Assembly (NCBI GenBank): GCA_916610825.1
Contig: OU744447.1
Coordinates: forward strand, 28,284,561-28,348,560
Direction of reading: 5' to 3'
DNA: 64,000 bases
Source of the DNA: Haliclystus octoradiatus
Taxonomy: Eukaryota; Cnidaria; Staurozoa; Stauromedusae; Haliclystidae
Part shown: positions 47,276-60,911 of the stretch, piece by piece
How positions within the stretch are numbered: position 1 is the stretch's first letter
Layout: the number at the start of each line of letters is the position of its first letter
The notes under the pieces: generated by a model
What the model was told of the DNA's origin: nothing
Databases searched by the model: none
Seen by the model: only the letters and a program-made list of their open reading frames with translations
Made by a program: the position numbers and the translations under genes

Positions 47276-50200
47276 ATGGAATTTATCTACGGCGAAAAGT
47301 TTTCAGCGACAGCTAGGAGAGAGTATGTTTACCAACCAGAGCCTGTTCATGCTGGAGATTTGGAGCAGGTAGAATTTATTCTCTTAGTTTTGCATGGATT
47401 TGCTAAATATGGATGACAGGCAGCTGTACTGGTCAATAAGACATAGACCTATACCCGGCAAAAATTGACTTAACGCATGAACTGTTCATGAAATATCAAT
47501 CAGTCTCCTGAACTGTTCATGAAATATCCATCACTCTCCTGAACTGTTCATGAAATATCCATCACTCTCCTGAACTGTTCATGAAATATCCATCACTCTC
47601 CTGAACTGTTCATGAAGACATTAGGAACATTCCATGAACAATTAATGAAACTGGGTTATTTGACTTTCATTAACTGCTTTCACATAGGTAGTACAAGATG
47701 TATAGAGCTAGCATCTTATTTTTGATGTTGAATTTATCAACCAATGAGCACTAATGATTCAAATAGCTGTTTTATATCTATTATTCATAGTGTGTAAGAA
47801 GATATGCAAATGGACTCATCAACTCAAAGGGTGGTATTATACTGTTTGGCATAAATAGAAAATGTAAGGAACACATGTGAAATACTGATTAGATGGTAGC
47901 TGATTTCTAAAATCTGCAATGTGGACTTTGTTTGTATAGTTCTGCTGCCAAATTATGTTTAGCAATGATGATAGCCTACATGCAGGAATATATTGCTCAA
48001 TCCCCTAAAAGTGAACTCATCTTATGTTCCTTGCCTAAGAAAATCGAGGGCAATCTCACATGATCTCTAATTTGATCTGCAATGTTGCACCTGTAAAAAG
48101 TGCCTCTCATAGTGTCCTTTAAAACATTTTCCCTTCCTGGATTCCGTTTGCTTACCAAATTTGTTTGGATGATTAAATCATTTAATTATTTTTACAGATT
48201 TATTTTAGGAATTTATGTCCATTTATTGTCATAACATATAATGCAAATGCATCTTTTCATTTTTTTCCAGAAATGATTGCAACTAAAGCCTTCTGCTAAT
48301 AGAACATGTACTTATTAACAATTGCAAGTTATCTGCATTTACGTTTACCTCTGGTGTCCCACAATGCAGCTGTCTGGCTCCAATACTTTTCTTATTGTAC
48401 ACAAGTGGTATTTTTAAAGTAATTTCCAAACATTTGACAAAGTTGAATACAGTACAACTATATTTTCTTCCCTTCTTTCTGAATCTGTGCTAGTCTTCCG
48501 GGACTGCCTTCCGGGACTCTCAGTCCGGGAATCTCCTATTTTATCAAACCCTTCCCACTCCTCTAAAAATGGGAAAGTGATAGAAGTGCATTTAGTGGGA
48601 TTCTGTCAACATTCGTTTATTACTTATTTCTATACTAATTGTGATCAATGTGGTTGTATCTCTATAGGCTGCGTAAACGGTTGTCGTATATCACGGGACA
48701 CAGAAGATCGCTACCGTTTGGCAATCGATCGTGCAATTGGTTCATTTGTTCCATTTGTTAATCCAGATACATACAGGTGTGGATGCTATAGTTTATTTTA
48801 TATATATTTCCTTGTTACTATTTTCATAGAATCATTCATATTATAGCCATCATCAGTTTTATTATTTACCATTCTCAAACGTCAAGGACGAAGGGGTTAC
48901 TAGGGGTTTTCCGACTTTTGATGCAGACATGACGTGCATGTCATCTAACATATTGGATTCAACATGCTTCAATATAGCCTATATCCTAAGTCTCTAGTGT
49001 ATCACTGCTGACGTTTTGCTGCCTGCATTCATTACATACGAATTCAATTACTAGACGATTGTGAATATTTCAGTATTTTATTTTGATCACATAATGGTTA
49101 ATCTTAATGAGATGCTTGCTTACTTTGTCAAAATGATTATTCGTGCTTGTAAAAGCATCTGTGATTTGATTTCAGCCTTACAATATATAATTTAGGCGCC
49201 TAATCGAAGCGTGGGAGTTACCGCCCGTGTTCCTGTGCGAGCGTTAAATTTTATGGCAGTATATGATTCATATTTCACCTTGTTAAGATGAGACCAGCCA
49301 TCAAATGGATCAGCGGATGCTCACTGTGCAGTACTTATGATGCGTTGAATGTATGATATCAATTTATATTTTAGGTATTGTGCATGTCGCTTCCCTATAA
49401 GAATCTTACAAGGAACTATATCTATACTTAAGGTTTCTCATAAGTAGTAAATGTTTTGATTGTTGAAATGAAAGTTAAAGGTTAGAACTTTTGTCATCTG
49501 ATGTAAAACTAGAAGGATTATTTCAAATTTTAATATATATATTTGGTATCGTGACCCCAGATTATAAAACCCTCTCTCTCTAAGCCCTCATAATCACGAT
49601 ACATTTAATTGATTGAACTTTCATCAGCAGTTCTCCGAAATTGTATCGTCATTGATTGATCATTATTTAATTGGCCAACAACCTTATTTAGTTGTCATGT
49701 ATAATATGGCACTCTGGATTTTTTCTGGAAATTAAAACTGTTGTTTAATTTATAGAATTGGTTTTCATGATGTTATTCCCAAGGATCGAGGGCTTAAGGT
49801 GATAGAAATCAAAGTTGCAGCCGCTCAGTTGGGGGAGATTCACGAAGACGGGTTTGAAAAGGTAAATGTTGTGTTTCTAAACGTCTTCCTCCTTATGATC
49901 TTCAATCTCAGTGTTCTGATATATGGTTTTATCTACAGCTACTAAGGTAACCCAGTCGGTCTGCCAAGAATAGTAACTCGGGGAGGCGGGTTAACTACTT
50001 TCTTGCTTTGCTTGTAAACATAACACACATAAACAATAGACAAAGGTAACTTGGCAAGGCGAGTAGCTCATCTACTCGAGTAACTCACCTCCCTTGTAAA
50101 TAGGGCCCTAGACGAAGTAATATTTAAGTAGCAATTGAATACCTGCGTAGCTGCTTGAATGAATAGAATGAATGAAATTTGAATGATAGGAATATCATTG

Positions 50201-50507
50201 GCCGTTTTGTTGTATGTTATACAGGTATATCTTGTAAACGAAGGGGACTTGCTTGGGCCCCTATACCCACAGGAGATCAAGGATTTATCTATAGCACGTT
50301 ACAAGGAGGTAAGGATATCGTTTCCGCTTTGTGCAAATGATTCACTTTTTCTCCTAAATGTCTTGCTGTCGTAACGTGTAGTTGGTATGTTTGATTTCAA
50401 CGCAGAGTCTGGAAGTGATGGCAAGTGCAAAAGAGTTTGTGACACCAGCTGTTAATAAAACACAAGCAAGGGAGAAGAAACCCTATGATTTAATTGTGAT
50501 TGACTGA
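47276..50507 (+). CDS. Small Schlafen AlbA_2-domain-like protein
   Basis: Six exons with GT-AG borders and matching phases, 47276-47368, 47791-47863, 48668-48776, 49756-49861, 50225-50308 and 50406-50507 (TGA), encode 188 residues. The order YGEKFSATARREYVY, then LINSKGGIILFGI, DTEDRYRLAIDRAIGSFVPF, LKVIEIKV and VYLVNEGDLLGPLYPQEIK follows the Schlafen AlbA_2 fold. There the FxNxxGGxLxxGI strand-turn-strand precedes an R..ID helix and a V.EI.V strand. Schlafen proteins bind and cut tRNA or other nucleic acids. Here only this core is present, with no SWAVDL linker or helicase domain, as in short Schlafen-like proteins. The AATAAA at 50813-50818 is its likely poly(A) signal. Its stop is 452 bp from that of the convergent EGF gene. 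The family call is from memory of the pattern; the gene model is stronger than the name. An additional upstream exon is possible. Confidence 0.72.
47478..47616. repeat. Tandem repeat, 31-bp unit, about 4.5 copies
   Basis: The unit runs CTCCTGAACTGTTCATGAAA then TATCCATCACT. It is nearly identical between copies and lies in intron 1 of the Schlafen-like gene. Confidence 0.92.
48343..48430 (+). pseudogene. Short RT relic
   Basis: FTFTSGVPQCSCLAPILFLL followed by YTS recalls the RT motif [18 protein letters not shown] with two substitutions. It lies in intron 2 of the Schlafen-like gene, and little else of the element remains. Confidence 0.55.
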
Positions 50508-50959
50508 TCTCATTTATCAGTATTTTGTTGAAACAATTGGAATATTTATATAACAATCTCCTTCAGAAGTTCAATTGTTCGGTTGATGAGCGTAATTAAC
50601 ACTAGTGCATCTGGCTTCTGCTACTCAACGATTTTTGAAAACATTCATCCTAAATAGGAAAAAGTTGTGTTAACATTGAACTCATTTCAATTTCTGGAAA
50701 AGAATCCTAACAACAAATCAAATCTGCCGTGTATGTTTTCTTAAAATTTTGGAAGCTTATTAACATTTTCTGTGTTACTTTATCGACATGATTTGATTTT
50801 GAATTATCAAGAAATAAAAGCCTTAATGCTGATACTTTATGTCTTTTAAAGACAACAATACATTGATTTCCAAAGAAATAATTATTTACAACAGTAATCG
50901 CTATTTACATACTAAATTAAAAAGGATTTATAGCTGCATACATTATAACCTTCGCATTT
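50508..50959. terminator. Convergent 3' flanks with AATAAA
   Basis: The 452 bp between the Schlafen-like stop (50507, +) and the EGF-gene stop (50960, -) hold AATAAA at 50813-50818 on the + strand, a suitable poly(A) signal for the Schlafen-like gene. No clear signal was assigned for the minus-strand gene. Confidence 0.55.
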
Positions 50960-53900
50960 TCAAATCCCATCGTTATCCCTATTAAAGGTCCATCTCTTTA
51001 CCTTACCTTTATATAAGTACTTGTTTAATAAAGAGTTATATATTGTTGACCAAGGTCTAACGAATGACCTCCCAGCTGTTGCCTGTGTCTTTTTTGCCTC
51101 TGGCCTTGGATCTGTATCTTTTGTTATTCTATCCTTTGCTGCTGTTGGCTTTGATGATTGCGCTGAGTGTTGTCGTCTGTTGCCTACTACACTTGCTAAA
51201 TCAGGTGTCACTACAACATGTGGATGTAATGTTGGGCTACGTCCCCTTCTGTTTGTTCTCTGATTAAAAGTTGGATGTGACAAATCTTCAAATGGGTCAT
51301 GATCGTCTGGAAAAATCTTTACATTAGGTGAATATGTTGTTCCTGTCTTTTTCAATTCGGTTAGCTCGTATATTTCAGGTGAGTCACGCTGTGCCAGAGG
51401 ACGTGGTGTTGTTCGTTTTGATTTCATTTGAACAACAAGAGATGTGGGAGACAGTGGATTAATATCTGTTAGAAAAATGTCACGTTTACGATAAGTCACA
51501 TGTTTGCTACCACCACTATTTAGTCATCAAGTAATAATTGTGTACTATATACCTTGGTCTTCAAGAGCATTGAACCTTGCGGTGTCTTCATCAGAAGTCA
51601 TGAATGCAAATTGCCCTATTCAATATGATATACAAATATATGCTATGGTATGAAAGATGAGCAGGCGCATTTGGGAAATCACAGTAATTCTTTAACTCCC
51701 AACTTATTTTGAAAAGGCGCATATAATTGACAATAAAACTGCTTATTTTCCAGTCATGTTTCTCATATGATTAACGAGATCATCATTTTCAACAAAGCTA
51801 TGTATTCGTTTTGAGGATCGTTCACCGTCTAATCTTGGATACTTCCAATTTTTGTTTGGTTGACTTACTTTCACAGTTTCGACCTTCATAGCCAGATTCA
51901 CAGATACAGTGATAGCCAGATTCATCAAAACTCATATCATTATGTCTGCTTTTATCCATGCAAGTACCGTTGTGAAGGCATGGATTTGAATAGCAAGCTG
52001 GGTAAGGTACTGTTGAAGACAACGAAATTAATATGAAAACTTGAACGCAATAGTAATATCTGTAAAGACTGTATACGACATTCCATTTCATCTATTGTTC
52101 ACCTTCGCAGTTCTTTCCACTGTAAATTGGCTCACAGAGACAGTGATAAGCTTGAGGATCATTTAACAATATTTCTCCATCCATTGATGTTGTCATATCA
52201 ACACATTTACCATTACGTTGACAAGGCTGAGATGCGCAAGGACTTGGACCTGACATTGTAACTGCAATTCAAGATTATCAATCATGTGATTACTATTTTA
52301 TGGCTACATTCCATATGATACAAGTTGGCACAATGCACCTTACTTTGACAGTTGCGTCCCTTGTAGCTTGCTAGGCAATTGCACTTGAAACCATTTGAGT
52401 CAAAACTGACATCTGGCATAGATTCAGCATCAATACATGATCCACCATTGAGGCATGGATAATTCCAGCACGCAAAACGAGAAACTGAAATAATGAAACG
52501 GTGAATTTATAACTACACAACAACCGGATGTCTCCTGAATTCAAATTTAATTGTCCATCAATACCTTCGCATTGTTTTCCACTATAACCTTTTTGACAGA
52601 AGCAAGCGTAATCGTCGATGTGCTGAAGAGTTTTTCTATGATTTTCATCGGAACTATCGAAGCAAGTGGCATTGTTGAGACACGGGGCTGAGCTGCAGGC
52701 AGCAAGGGCGGACACTGTAAGAAAGAGGAAATAATTTGTACGTACATTATGCCCACAGAAACAAGAGTAAGTGCAATTCAGTAACACTCACCTTCACAGT
52801 TTTTTCCACGATATCCTTGAGGACAGAAGCATTTATAATCTTGCTGATCAAGTACAACTACACCTTTGTCTTTACCATTTGATGAATCAACACAGACTCC
52901 ATTATGCTGGCATGGCATTTGAATGCAAGGATTGGGATCTAATGATAGATGTAATGGAATATAAGGTCAACTCAGCCTTGACTTTATCTGAAACATCAAA
53001 TGAGTACCATCTGAGGATGGTGGATGGAATGGTGCAAAAGGAATTGCATTGTAAGTAGCTGCGGCGCATCGTTGTGCATTGACAATCGAGACCTATCTGC
53101 CATGAAATCTGTTAAAATTAATCTGCAGTGTCGCGGCTGAGATCAACAAAGAGCGTTTAAAGTCATTGCTCTCAGCGAAAAAAGCCACTCATCTAGAAAT
53201 AGAGGAGTGGTACGGGTGCCTTCGGTAGGGCGACACCGTCTACATTACTTTTTTTTAATGGAATATACACACGTCTTCACATTTAGAATATTCATGTGTT
53301 GATTGAATCAGCAATCAATAAAAACATGCAATTACTTACATTCACAACGTGAACCTGTGAAACCTCTTTTGCACTGACAGGTGAAAATCTTGCCTTCCTG
53401 TCCTTCTACGCATTTTCCATTGTTTTCACATGGGTTTGGTACGCAGAGATCCCCCATTGCTTTTCATGAGGAAGAAAGAAGAATAAGACAACTATTATAG
53501 CCACTAGCAACCCAGTTACACATTTGCATGATGACACATTGATTCATTAAGTCATTTGTATTGATTAGAAATTATTAAAACATATACTAATTTAGTCAAT
53601 TACATTGGTGGTGTTGTGAATAACGTATGCTTCTTTATGCCATAAGAGAAATAAGGAATGTTTTACTGTTCCAAGAGTGGCAATCCTTACCTTTGCATTT
53701 GAAGCCATTGCCAATATGTCCTGACTTGCACACACAGTGGCCATGATTACAGATAGCATTCTTATCGCAACCTTCACATTTGTCAACTAGAAATATAGTT
53801 ACAAAATTGTAAAATATGGTGAAGATGCTACCATATACAAGACAATGTCTAATCAGCAATGTTGTGGTCTCATTGCTTTGACTAAAGTTCTGCATTGCTA

Positions 53901-56900
53901 ATGACGAATGTAGTGCTACAGTAAAGGTCACAACTACTAATATAATTGAGCATGGTGTATGTGGTTGTTTTTCACCTTCACAAAGTGATCCCTTAAACCG
54001 AGGTCTACAATGACACTCGATGCCATTTTGTACGGAAACGCATTTGCCATTGTTTTGACATGGATTTCCTTTGGCGCAAATGTCTTTTCCTACAATAAAA
54101 AGTTGACGATTCAGCTTCTCTATTGTTATACATCTGATCGCCATCCTAGCATGATGTATATAATTATGACATACGTTCACATGTGTAGCCTTTCCAACCA
54201 TCCTGGCAATCGCAATGGAAACCCCGTATGCCGTGACTGATTGTGCAAACTCCGGTATGCTGGCACGGGTTTGGATCGCAAGGGTGAAGATCTAAGAAAA
54301 CCAAGAGATTAATGTTGGAGCCAATGATTTCTTATTGCAGTGTTCAACGTTATGGCAACTGTTTTATTTACCTTTGCAATTAAGGCCACCATAGCCAACT
54401 GGACAATGACATTGGAACTTCTCACCTCTTGGAATGCACGTTCCACCGTTTGTACATGGTGTACTTGCACAAGGGTTGATATCTGATAAATGAAAAAGTA
54501 ACCCGAAAGCCAATGAATTAATCAAGATACAAAACCGTGAATAGTCCTATTTCCTTAGCACCTATATAGCCATTTCTCAATAGCACAAAGAAATCCTTGA
54601 ATGAGATTGGTCAAACCAGCCTGCTTAAATGCCCACAGTATGTGCTGGTTTTTTTTAGAAATTCTAAAAAGATAGCGGTATCAGTAACATTTGAGCTCCA
54701 ACTAAACCCCAGAGCTGGATTGATGACATTTGCAATGCTTAGAATGGCGACACAAATGTAAAACATAAACACTATATAGTAGGCAACCCCTTGCCACGTA
54801 AAACAACACATACTTGAATAACCGTGTATTGTTGAAACATATTAATAAATTGGGAAGATGCTTTATTAATTTCCAGAACAAAGCATTGACCTGATTCCGT
54901 GATTACATTAATAATTTTGATGTGATTTCCATTTTGATGCACATTATTCTAAATTCATGATTATTCCTAAACACTTTCAAGTGTTATAAGAAACCATCAA
55001 TACAATTTTCAATTCCAGCTTTTGAAATTTATGATTGGATTTGTCTCCTAATTATAAAATGGAAACAATTATAACAATGTTTATCTTACGTTGACAGTAT
55101 GCTCCAAGAAATCCAATATCACATTCGCAAACATAGAGATCTTGAAGGGTGCGCTTTTGAAGTGCAGATCCACTAGACGGATGACGCAGCATAGCTTGCA
55201 AGACTGATGCAGTGATTTCCTTAACAAGGTCTTTGTTCACAGCGCTTGATGCTTTCTCGGATTGACTTGCTCCGTCGCTGTGCTTAGCTGCATTTTCTAT
55301 CTCTTCTCTAACTGCAGCCGTTTTTGACTTGTCTGCATTGTCTCTGTCAAAAATATGAAAATCATCCTGGTGCTCTTCAATCCCACCATTGTGATGTTGT
55401 TGATTGCCAACAATACTGACTACACTGTCGTCAGACGGAGGAATGAGACCACTGTCAAGATGGAGTTGTTCCACTTTTTGAAGATGGCTTTTACATCTCC
55501 CGTGGTTTTTGCAAGGGTTTGGAACACACGGATCGATATCTTTGTGTGGTAAAGAAATCACACAATCGTCATGATAATTTTTAGGGCGTATACGTGACTT
55601 TGAACGTTTAGCAATACAATTTTTAATGTCTCACCTTGACAATCATGGCCATGGAATGGGAATGTGCACTGACAAGCGTAGCCATGGACTGTTCCCGATG
55701 GAACACACACACCACCACTACGGCAGGGATTAGGATTGCATATGTTCACTATTAATAAGGGAAAACAAGTCAAATAATGTTGAAATGTAACTGTAATAGC
55801 CAGATTTATTCTTGCTATTATATTTTTCTTACCATCGCATTGCGGGCCCATCCAGCCAGGGTTGCATGTACAAGAAAACTTTCCAATGCCCTCCACACAA
55901 CGACCACCATTTAAACATGGATTAGGATCACAAAAATCTTGAACTGCAAGAAAGATAGAGAATATCTGAACAATGTAATCGGTTGTATCCTCAATTTATT
56001 CCATATGACCTGTCAAAGTTTAAAGAAAGTTCAAAGTCTTACTTTGACAATGTTTACCAGTATGTCCATTAGGACAGTCACAAATGAAATCATTGTCTCC
56101 TTCAAAGCATACGCCATTATTGATGCATGGACTAGGGTGACATCGGCTAGGGACTAAAATGAATCAGACTGAAAGAAACTCTACACAATATTGATTTCAA
56201 TCATTTTCTTTGCTTCGTTCAACTTGCAACATTGCCTATACCTTCACAATGCTGTCCACTATACTTGTCTTTGCAGATACAGTTGTAACTTCCTATTTTG
56301 ATATCTTTGACATTGCAAAATGCATTATTTCTACATGGGTTTGGATAGCAAGGGCTTGAAACTATCGATAGAAAGAAAATTCTTGAAATTATGATGCAAA
56401 GCAGAGTAAGTAAGATGCTTAAAATTGAGACTCAGCTTACGTTCGCATGTTGGACCGTCATATCCAACAGTACAGATACACTTGTATGTATCTCCGTGAT
56501 GAACACATGTCCCTCCATTTAAGCATTTATTTGGATTACACTCGTCACGTACTTGAAAATAATTAATCAGCAATATCATTATTATATAGAGATTTTCAAC
56601 CGCTTTTGCAGAGTAACTACTAAGATTTTAAAGGTAGTCTAATTATTACCTTCGCAAAAGTCACCAATCCAACCAGCTGTGCAATTGCATGTGACGGCAC
56701 GATTTGCTTCGCTGCATTGTCCATTTTGACATGGATTAATAAAACAAGGATCTTTCTCTTTAAATAAAACACATGATAACAATTTGAAACTGGTAGTGTT
56801 AATAGTAATACCTAGCAACATCATAATACTGACTGCAAAGTTACCTCTGCATTGCCCTCCACGGTACCCAGGTTTACAGTGGCAAGTGAAGAGAGTGCCC

Positions 56901-59900
56901 TTTTCTTCACAGGTTGCTGAATTGATGCACGGTGACTTTGAACATGGGTTCAAGTCTATAGAAAACAATCAGTATCATTTATCAGGGAGAAATCCATTTC
57001 AGTTATGCTTATTTATGTAGAATATGAAAGAGATTTTACCCTTGCAAGTTTTGCCTTTGTAACCTGGTCGACATTTGCAGGTGAAACTATTGTCGGTTTC
57101 GTGACATCCTCCACCATTTGTACATGGATGAGCGCCACAAGATAACGGCGCTGACAAATTAAATCAAAATCTCAATGATTTCAGGACAAAACCGAATGCA
57201 GTAGGTTTTGTAATGCAATAACCAGTGTCAGTTACCTCCACAATTCGATCCTTTGTAGCCATACGGACATATACACTTATAATCATTCTTTTCTTGTACA
57301 CAGAAGCCGCCATTGTCACAGGGATTAGGATTACAGAGATCCGGCACTGTCGAGTAAATATTAAAAAAACTACCTCTTTGCATACTGATTGGTATCAATT
57401 GAGTTGACACTACTTGTTGTCTCACTTACTTGCACATTGATCACCATGATAGCCTGGTAAGCAATTGCATAAGAAGCCATCTTGGCCAATGATACATGTA
57501 CCGCCATTTTTACAGGTATCAGGCGGACAAGCTAAGGCAGGGCGTTTCGTTGGCTTTGATGTTGCTGTGTAATAAAAACAGATTTAGCTTTCGTGTAAAT
57601 GATTATTACGATACCTTAATTATACCGCATTTACATCTACATCAATTATATTCTCTGTACCTGGACAGCTGCAGTCATCACAACTGAATTCGGCTTGGCA
57701 AACGCATGTAAAACCATCATTTTTATCTTGGCATGTTCCTCCATTTTTGCAAGGGTTTGAAAAACACGGTGACGCCCGCTCTATCGATATTAAAAGCGAT
57801 AAAAGAAAATGGGAGCCAGGTATACTGTACTGTAAGATATCGTCTACGTGATATTATTATTATTCGTGATTGTATAAGATTTAATTAATTCTAACCTGAG
57901 CAGTCTTTGCCTTTGTAAGGTTTGTCACATTCGCAGAAAAAGTCATCTTCCAATTCCAAACATCGTCCTCCTTGTTCACACGGTGATTTCGCACATTCAC
58001 TTTGAACTTGAACAAACAATAGACAAGACAATGGTTAATTCAACGAATTATAAAAGCTTAAAGTCGACATGTGATTTTTCGTTAGGAATTCAACTATATA
58101 TCATACCTTGGCAGAATTCTTTTTTGTATTCTGCCACACAGGAGCAGAAAATGCCTGAAGCAGATTTTGTACATGTACCTCCATTTAGACACGGGTTGGG
58201 ATGGCAGCTTATTATTGGAACTGTAAATAAAATAGAGGCAACGATAAAATTCTCTCCTCAATTACGTAATAGCTTTGAAAACTGGAATGGCAAATCACCA
58301 TCATTAATCAAAATAATCTGATAACGATATATTTGTACATCATCAGTAAAGCAGCATGTTGAAAGTGCGCATAAAATTCAAATGGATCCTTCTCAAGTTC
58401 TCATCAGTATGCTTAGAGAACACTCTCCCAACGTCTCACGGGCTAAGAATTATGATAAATTATGACCGGGACATATCTCTTGTTCTTTACTAGCGTAATT
58501 CAGTTTTAAGCCCATATAAACGGTCATAAACGCGACAAACATGTTTTATTCAAGTATACATGACCGATAAAAATGATACTGAGATTTGGATACGGCACTG
58601 CAGACTATAGTTTAAAAGATGTCACTCTAGCTAAAAATGGACTGCCAACGAGTAGCAGTATGCCACAGCTCTTTATCATGGCACAATTTCTCTCTCAATT
58701 TTTCTCTCATTTTTCGCTTATTTATTTGTGCTTTTGTGTAATCATTATATAGATTGAAATGGTGACGCGTGTAATTAATCAGCAGACCAAAATACGTGAA
58801 CATATATGCAAGCTACAACGTTATTGGCTACTTACTCATTCTTGCATTGTGTTTGTACTGCCTTATTGACTGTTTACATGGAAATCCTTTTCTAGTATTA
58901 TATCTCCGTTCCATTATATTATGTAGGGCTAAAATATGACTGAAATCTACAGTCTACCAACGACGGTTAAAATTGATGAAGTACCATAATGATTAAACAG
59001 GTGTTTTGTACCTTGGTCGTAGAGACATACTGTTCTCAATAACTGAATAGTGATTAATGAAATATAATTGATTCCCAGTGTCTGCAATCGTACTACCTGT
59101 CGCCTATTTGTTCTCTCACTTTCACTATAGTACATATATGACCAATATAAGTTATCCATTAACTACACACGCTCATGTGAAATAATAAGCTGACCGTCAA
59201 TACATCCCTACACGATTGTATGTAATGTATGCATGATGTATGATTACGTCATGGGAAGCGCGTTGTACGGATTTTATGCAAGACTGTGACTTATCATAAA
59301 ACGAACAAGCGAGGCTGTGCGAGCGAGTGGATTTTGTAATACGAAACAACAAGTGAATAAAATGTGTACAAAGTGCTCCCATGAAGTTTCTTTTTATATC
59401 ATAGTCGCAGCGAGATTTGAACCCTTAAAATGAAGCGTATTTATGATCTTTGCAAGTTTGAAAATTGGATATTTTGACTACTACAAATGTTTGTGGAGAT
59501 TTGTAAGTGCTTTCTCTGTCGACTAGATGTTTTGATTTAAGGACTTGAATTAATATTTGCATAAATTAATTATAAACTCGCAGCAAATTTAGCACGAACC
59601 TTTTGCTCCTTCGGTATTTCTCTGCATAGAAAAGAAGACATTATCCTTGAATGCTCAAACGCATTGCTGTCTTGTCGTTCAATTAATCTTATAAATTCAG
59701 CAAGACGAGGAATAATAATTAACTTTATAGATAGCCTTCGGTAGGGCGACACCGTCTGCATTACACTTTTACTGGGAAGAGATTTTTGTTATTATCAAAT
59801 TAGCAAAGGCAGCAAACATTTAACATTTGAATTTTTTTGCTCTTGTGTATATGATAATCTTTACCGAATCGAGCTAATTATATGCGTTCAATCACGTGCG

Positions 59901-60911
59901 TATTATGATTGTACTTACTTTCACAATAATGCCCTGTAAATCCTTCTTCGCATTTGCATCTAACAACGTGATGGTGTGAGCCATGTAAAAAGCATCGGCC
60001 ACCATTGAGGCAGGGACTATGATAACACGGATGACGGTTACCAAGATGATTCTGTCTGTGTGGCTGATATTCGTTCCAATCCGATGCTTGCGAAGCTGCA
60101 GCTGTTAAAAAGCAAACACATCTTATTCAGCTTCAGGTTTTGATGTACAGCCTCAATGTCTGGAAGAATTTCTTGCTATATGTAGGAATAATATTTTGTA
60201 GTACATCTAATACGTCTAATACATATTAAAATTGTATCTTGTAAAGTCTCATGTCATACCTTGAGGAGATGCGAATTCATAAGCCAGTGCTTCTCTTGGC
60301 ACCTCTCTAAATTGTGATAAAAAGGGATAATTTTCGGGAGGTCCTAGATTCTCAGGATATCTGCTACGCAACGAGGCGATTGGATTGGCTGAAATTTGCC
60401 CTATCAGTTGTTGTATATCAACAATCTGCTTTTTGCTATACTCTGGAACGGCCACTGCATCGTCTGCATTACTAAGATCATCATTAGGATCAGGGCCAGG
60501 TAAAAAGTGCTCTTCGATTGGTAGAGACATCGGCGGAAAGTTCTCAACACCTAGACGTCTCTTGAGAGCTTTAACGTCTTTGCTGAGGGATTTCCTCACG
60601 GGATCAGAGTCTCCTTTGTTGTTACAGTCTGTTAATAGAGTATGAAATAGATGAGGGTATACAGCTACTGCCTTCTTGTGCAATCCATTCGTATGATCAG
60701 ATACATAGGCTCTGACCACTGGATGGTTTAGCTGCACTGTCAGTTTCTCCCTACTATTATCACTGTTACTATTATCATTCTTTTCGCTATTTTCATCTCC
60801 ATCTTCACTGACTATCTCTGATAACTTTGTAATGTTATGATTTCCATTATTCAATGCAATTAAAATTGAACCAATGCTGTAATATATCGCCAGTAATAAT
60901 GTGTATTTCAT
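50960..60911 (-). CDS. Secreted protein with 25 EGF-like repeats
   Basis: Twenty-eight minus-strand exons join in frame to about 1545 residues. Exon 1 (60911-60260) gives a signal peptide ([20 protein letters not shown]) and an acidic, Asn/Ser-rich region. Exons 2-26 each encode one EGF-like repeat: 60101-59919, 58220-58107, 58006-57896, 57780-57661, 57564-57430, 57346-57236, 57150-57040, 56955-56845, 56757-56650, 56551-56441, 56361-56242, 56153-56043, 55943-55833, 55748-55635, 55539-55090, 54482-54372, 54291-54175, 54089-53976, 53786-53691, 53459-53340, 52938-52792, 52714-52565, 52484-52344, 52261-52103 and 52009-51869. Then come 51615-51553 and 51465-50960. Many repeats carry CxNGGTC, the O-fucosylation consensus seen in Notch. 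Exon 16 has about 100 residues inserted between Cys3 and Cys4. The 187-residue tail is basic and Pro/Arg-rich. No transmembrane segment was found, so it is probably extracellular matrix. All EGF exons are phase 1-1, so missed exons cannot be excluded. Confidence 0.88.
53218..53248. repeat. 31-nt conserved repeat, copy 1
   Basis: GCCTTCGGTAGGGCGACACC followed by GTCTACATTAC differs by one base from 59734-59764. It lies in an intron of the 25-EGF gene. It is preceded by a CCACTC/GAGTGG hairpin, and CCTTCGG could cap a second one, so it may end a structured RNA-derived repeat. The class is unknown. Confidence 0.6.
59734..59764. repeat. 31-nt conserved repeat, copy 2
   Basis: Matches 53218-53248 at 30 of 31 positions; the flanks do not match. 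It lies in the first half of intron 2 of the same EGF gene. Confidence 0.6.

Noticed and set aside
47461-47640. CRISPR-like array (31-bp repeats)
   Set aside because: The units are directly tandem with no spacers, and the genome is eukaryotic.
51743-51841. Possible extra minus-strand exon with NHMRNMTG between the last EGF and the tail
   Set aside because: It would leave a 27-nt intron, it has stops in the required phase and no clear donor.
50960-51868. Transmembrane segment expected for a Notch-like receptor
   Set aside because: No hydrophobic stretch of sufficient length is present in the last two exons; the 25-EGF protein is better read as secreted.
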